Shown piece by piece: positions 21,884 through 23,136 of a stretch of 23,136 nt of DNA; the stretch's first letter is position 1; each line of letters starts with the position of its first letter. Both the position numbers and the translations under genes were made by a program. Where the stretch lies: NCBI GenBank assembly GCA_937903005.1, contig CALFNR010000228.1, positions 1 to 23,136 of the forward strand, in the 5' to 3' direction. Under the pieces are notes generated by a model. It did not search any database. It was not told where the DNA came from and worked only from the letters and a program-made list of their open reading frames with translations. The DNA is from Clostridium_AI sp002297865 (lineage in GTDB: Bacteria; Bacillota; Clostridia; Lachnospirales; Lachnospiraceae).

Positions 21884-23136
21884 TTGCTAGTTTTACTCGC
21901 AATGGCTGCCTATATGATTGTAGTATTGGCAATTGGGTTTTATTATGCAAAACGTAATAAAACATCAGACGATTATTTTATTGGAGGCAGAAATCTAGGT
22001 GCCTGGGTAACTGCTATGAGTGCAGAGGCTTCAGACATGAGCAGCTGGCTCCTTATGGGGCTGCCTGGACTTGCGTACCTGACAGGTTTTGGTGAAGCTG
22101 GGTGGACAGCTATCGGATTAGCAATTGGTACTTACTTGAACTGGAAGTTTGTTGCCAAACGTTTACGTAAGTACACTGAAGTAAGTAACAATTCTATTAC
22201 ATTACCAGACTTTTTCAGTAATCGCTTTCGTGACAAAAACAACATTTTAATGATTATTTCATCTATCCTGATTATCATTTTCTTCACAGTTTACGCTGCA
22301 TCTGGTTTCTCTGCATGTGGCAAACTATTTGCAAGCGTTTTTAACTATGATTATGTTCCAACTATGATAATCTGTGGTTGTGTTATAGTTCTTTATACTT
22401 CTGTCGGTGGTTTTATGGCAGCAAGTACGACAGACTTGATTCAAGGTTTACTTATGTCCTTTGCAATTATCATTGTACTAATTGTTGGCGTAGTAAAGGC
22501 TGGCGGTGTAGGTGAAGTTGTTTCTTATGCAAAAAGTTTAGATGGCTATATGAGTCTTCTTAATACTTATGATCCTGCTACAGGAAAGGCCGCTTCTTAT
22601 GGAGTGATTCGTATGATTTCTGGACTTGCCTGGGGGCTAGGATATTTTGGAGTTCCACATATTTTACTTCGATTCATGGCTATTAAAACTTCTAAAGAGA
22701 TCAAGAAATCCCGTATCATCGCTATGACCTGGGTAATCATTTCCCTAGCTGTTGCTGTATGCATCGGTTATGTTGGTGCTACCATTACCTCAAAAGGAAT
22801 CGGCGGAATTGAAGCACTTACTACAAGTGCTGCAGCCGAAACAATATTTATCCGTTTAACAAACGCCTTTCTTCCAAAATTCATTGCAGGTATCGTTTTA
22901 TCAGGTATCTTAGCTGCAACAATGAGTACAGCAGATTCACAGTTACTTCTTGTCTCTTCTTCCGTTGGAAACAACCTGTACAAAAATGTATTCAAAAAGG
23001 ATGCAACGGATAAACAGCTTTTATTCGTTACTAAAACAGCTACTTGCATCGTTGCTCTTGTTGCTATGATTATAGCACTTGACCCTAATAGTTCCATTTT
23101 CAACCTTGTCTCATTGGCATGGTCAGGTTTTGGAGC
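21884..23136 (+). CDS. putP: Sodium/proline symporter PutP (3' end cut by window)
   Basis: The frame runs open from a TTG at 21884 to the window edge, 417 codons, so the protein is incomplete at its C-terminus (the family is about 500 aa). It belongs to the sodium:solute symporter family and closely follows PutP: SAEASDMSSWLLMGLPGLAY, LNWKFVAKRLRKYTE, TLPDFF, GLAWGLGYFGVPHIL and LAATMSTADSQLLLVSS, the last in the Na-binding region. It imports proline with sodium. AGGAG lies five nt before the TTG; an ATG six codons later lacks a binding site. Substrates other than proline cannot be excluded. Confidence 0.9.
   Translation, partial: MLVLLAMAAYMIVVLAIGFYYAKRNKTSDDYFIGGRNLGAWVTAMSAEASDMSSWLLMGLPGLAYLTGFGEAGWTAIGLAIGTYLNWKFVAKRLRKYTEVSNNSITLPDFFSNRFRDKNNILMIISSILIIIFFTVYAASGFSACGKLFASVFNYDYVPTMIICGCVIVLYTSVGGFMAASTTDLIQGLLMSFAIIIVLIVGVVKAGGVGEVVSYAKSLDGYMSLLNTYDPATGKAASYGVIRMISGLAWGLGYFGVPHILLRFMAIKTSKEIKKSRIIAMTWVIISLAVAVCIGYVGATITSKGIGGIEALTTSAAAETIFIRLTNAFLPKFIAGIVLSGILAATMSTADSQLLLVSSSVGNNLYKNVFKKDATDKQLLFVTKTATCIVALVAMIIALDPNSSIFNLVSLAWSGFG

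Noticed and set aside
22768..23103. 111-codon minus-strand open frame at the right edge
   Set aside because: It is antisense to putP, whose frame is clearly real from family motifs, and it has no recognisable product.

Overview
The window comes from a low-GC Gram-positive, spore-forming anaerobe, most likely a clostridium of the Lachnospiraceae type. The reasons are AT-rich DNA, strong AGGAGG ribosome binding sites, sigma-A promoters close to consensus, the conserved recN-spoIVB-spo0A cluster, a smpB-ssrA pair and a clostridial glycolytic gene run. Almost everything is on the minus strand, so transcription runs right to left. Only a small XRE regulator and the truncated putP at the right edge are intact plus-strand genes.

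Layout in transcription order, from the right. putP (plus, cut by the edge) diverges from recN, whose promoter carries two LexA-like boxes. recN, spoIVB and spo0A follow, then glgA (glycogen synthase) with no visible terminator after spo0A. Next is a Na/Pi cotransporter with a PhoU-like tail. The glycolytic run gap-pgk-tpiA-gpmI follows, with a Rex-like site at the gap promoter and a terminator hairpin between gap and pgk. It is followed directly by secG, rnr, smpB and ssrA (tmRNA), a protein-export and ribosome-rescue/RNA-decay block. Neither cggR nor eno is present where Firmicutes often have them.

The stretch 4824-5465, left of ssrA, is the only clearly accessory DNA. It holds a fragment that looks like an ISL3-type transposase C-terminus, a fragment resembling a large serine recombinase C-terminus that ends inside the ssrA acceptor stem, a perfect 16-bp inverted repeat, and a 19-codon ORF with a very strong ribosome binding site. 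Further left are a plus-strand XRE regulator and a minus-strand operon of a SRAP (HMCES/YedK) protein, an OmpR-type response regulator and a HAMP sensor kinase. A lipoprotein with its own promoter follows. At the left edge is tRNA-Ile(GAT) with a strong promoter, followed by a boxA-like leader that points to an rRNA gene just outside the window.

I did not find a CRISPR array, an obvious defence island or a wholly new multi-gene system. The most informative signals are the SOS boxes at recN, the mobile-element debris at ssrA, the small ORF, the Rex-like site, and an arginine in place of the conserved receiver lysine in Spo0A.
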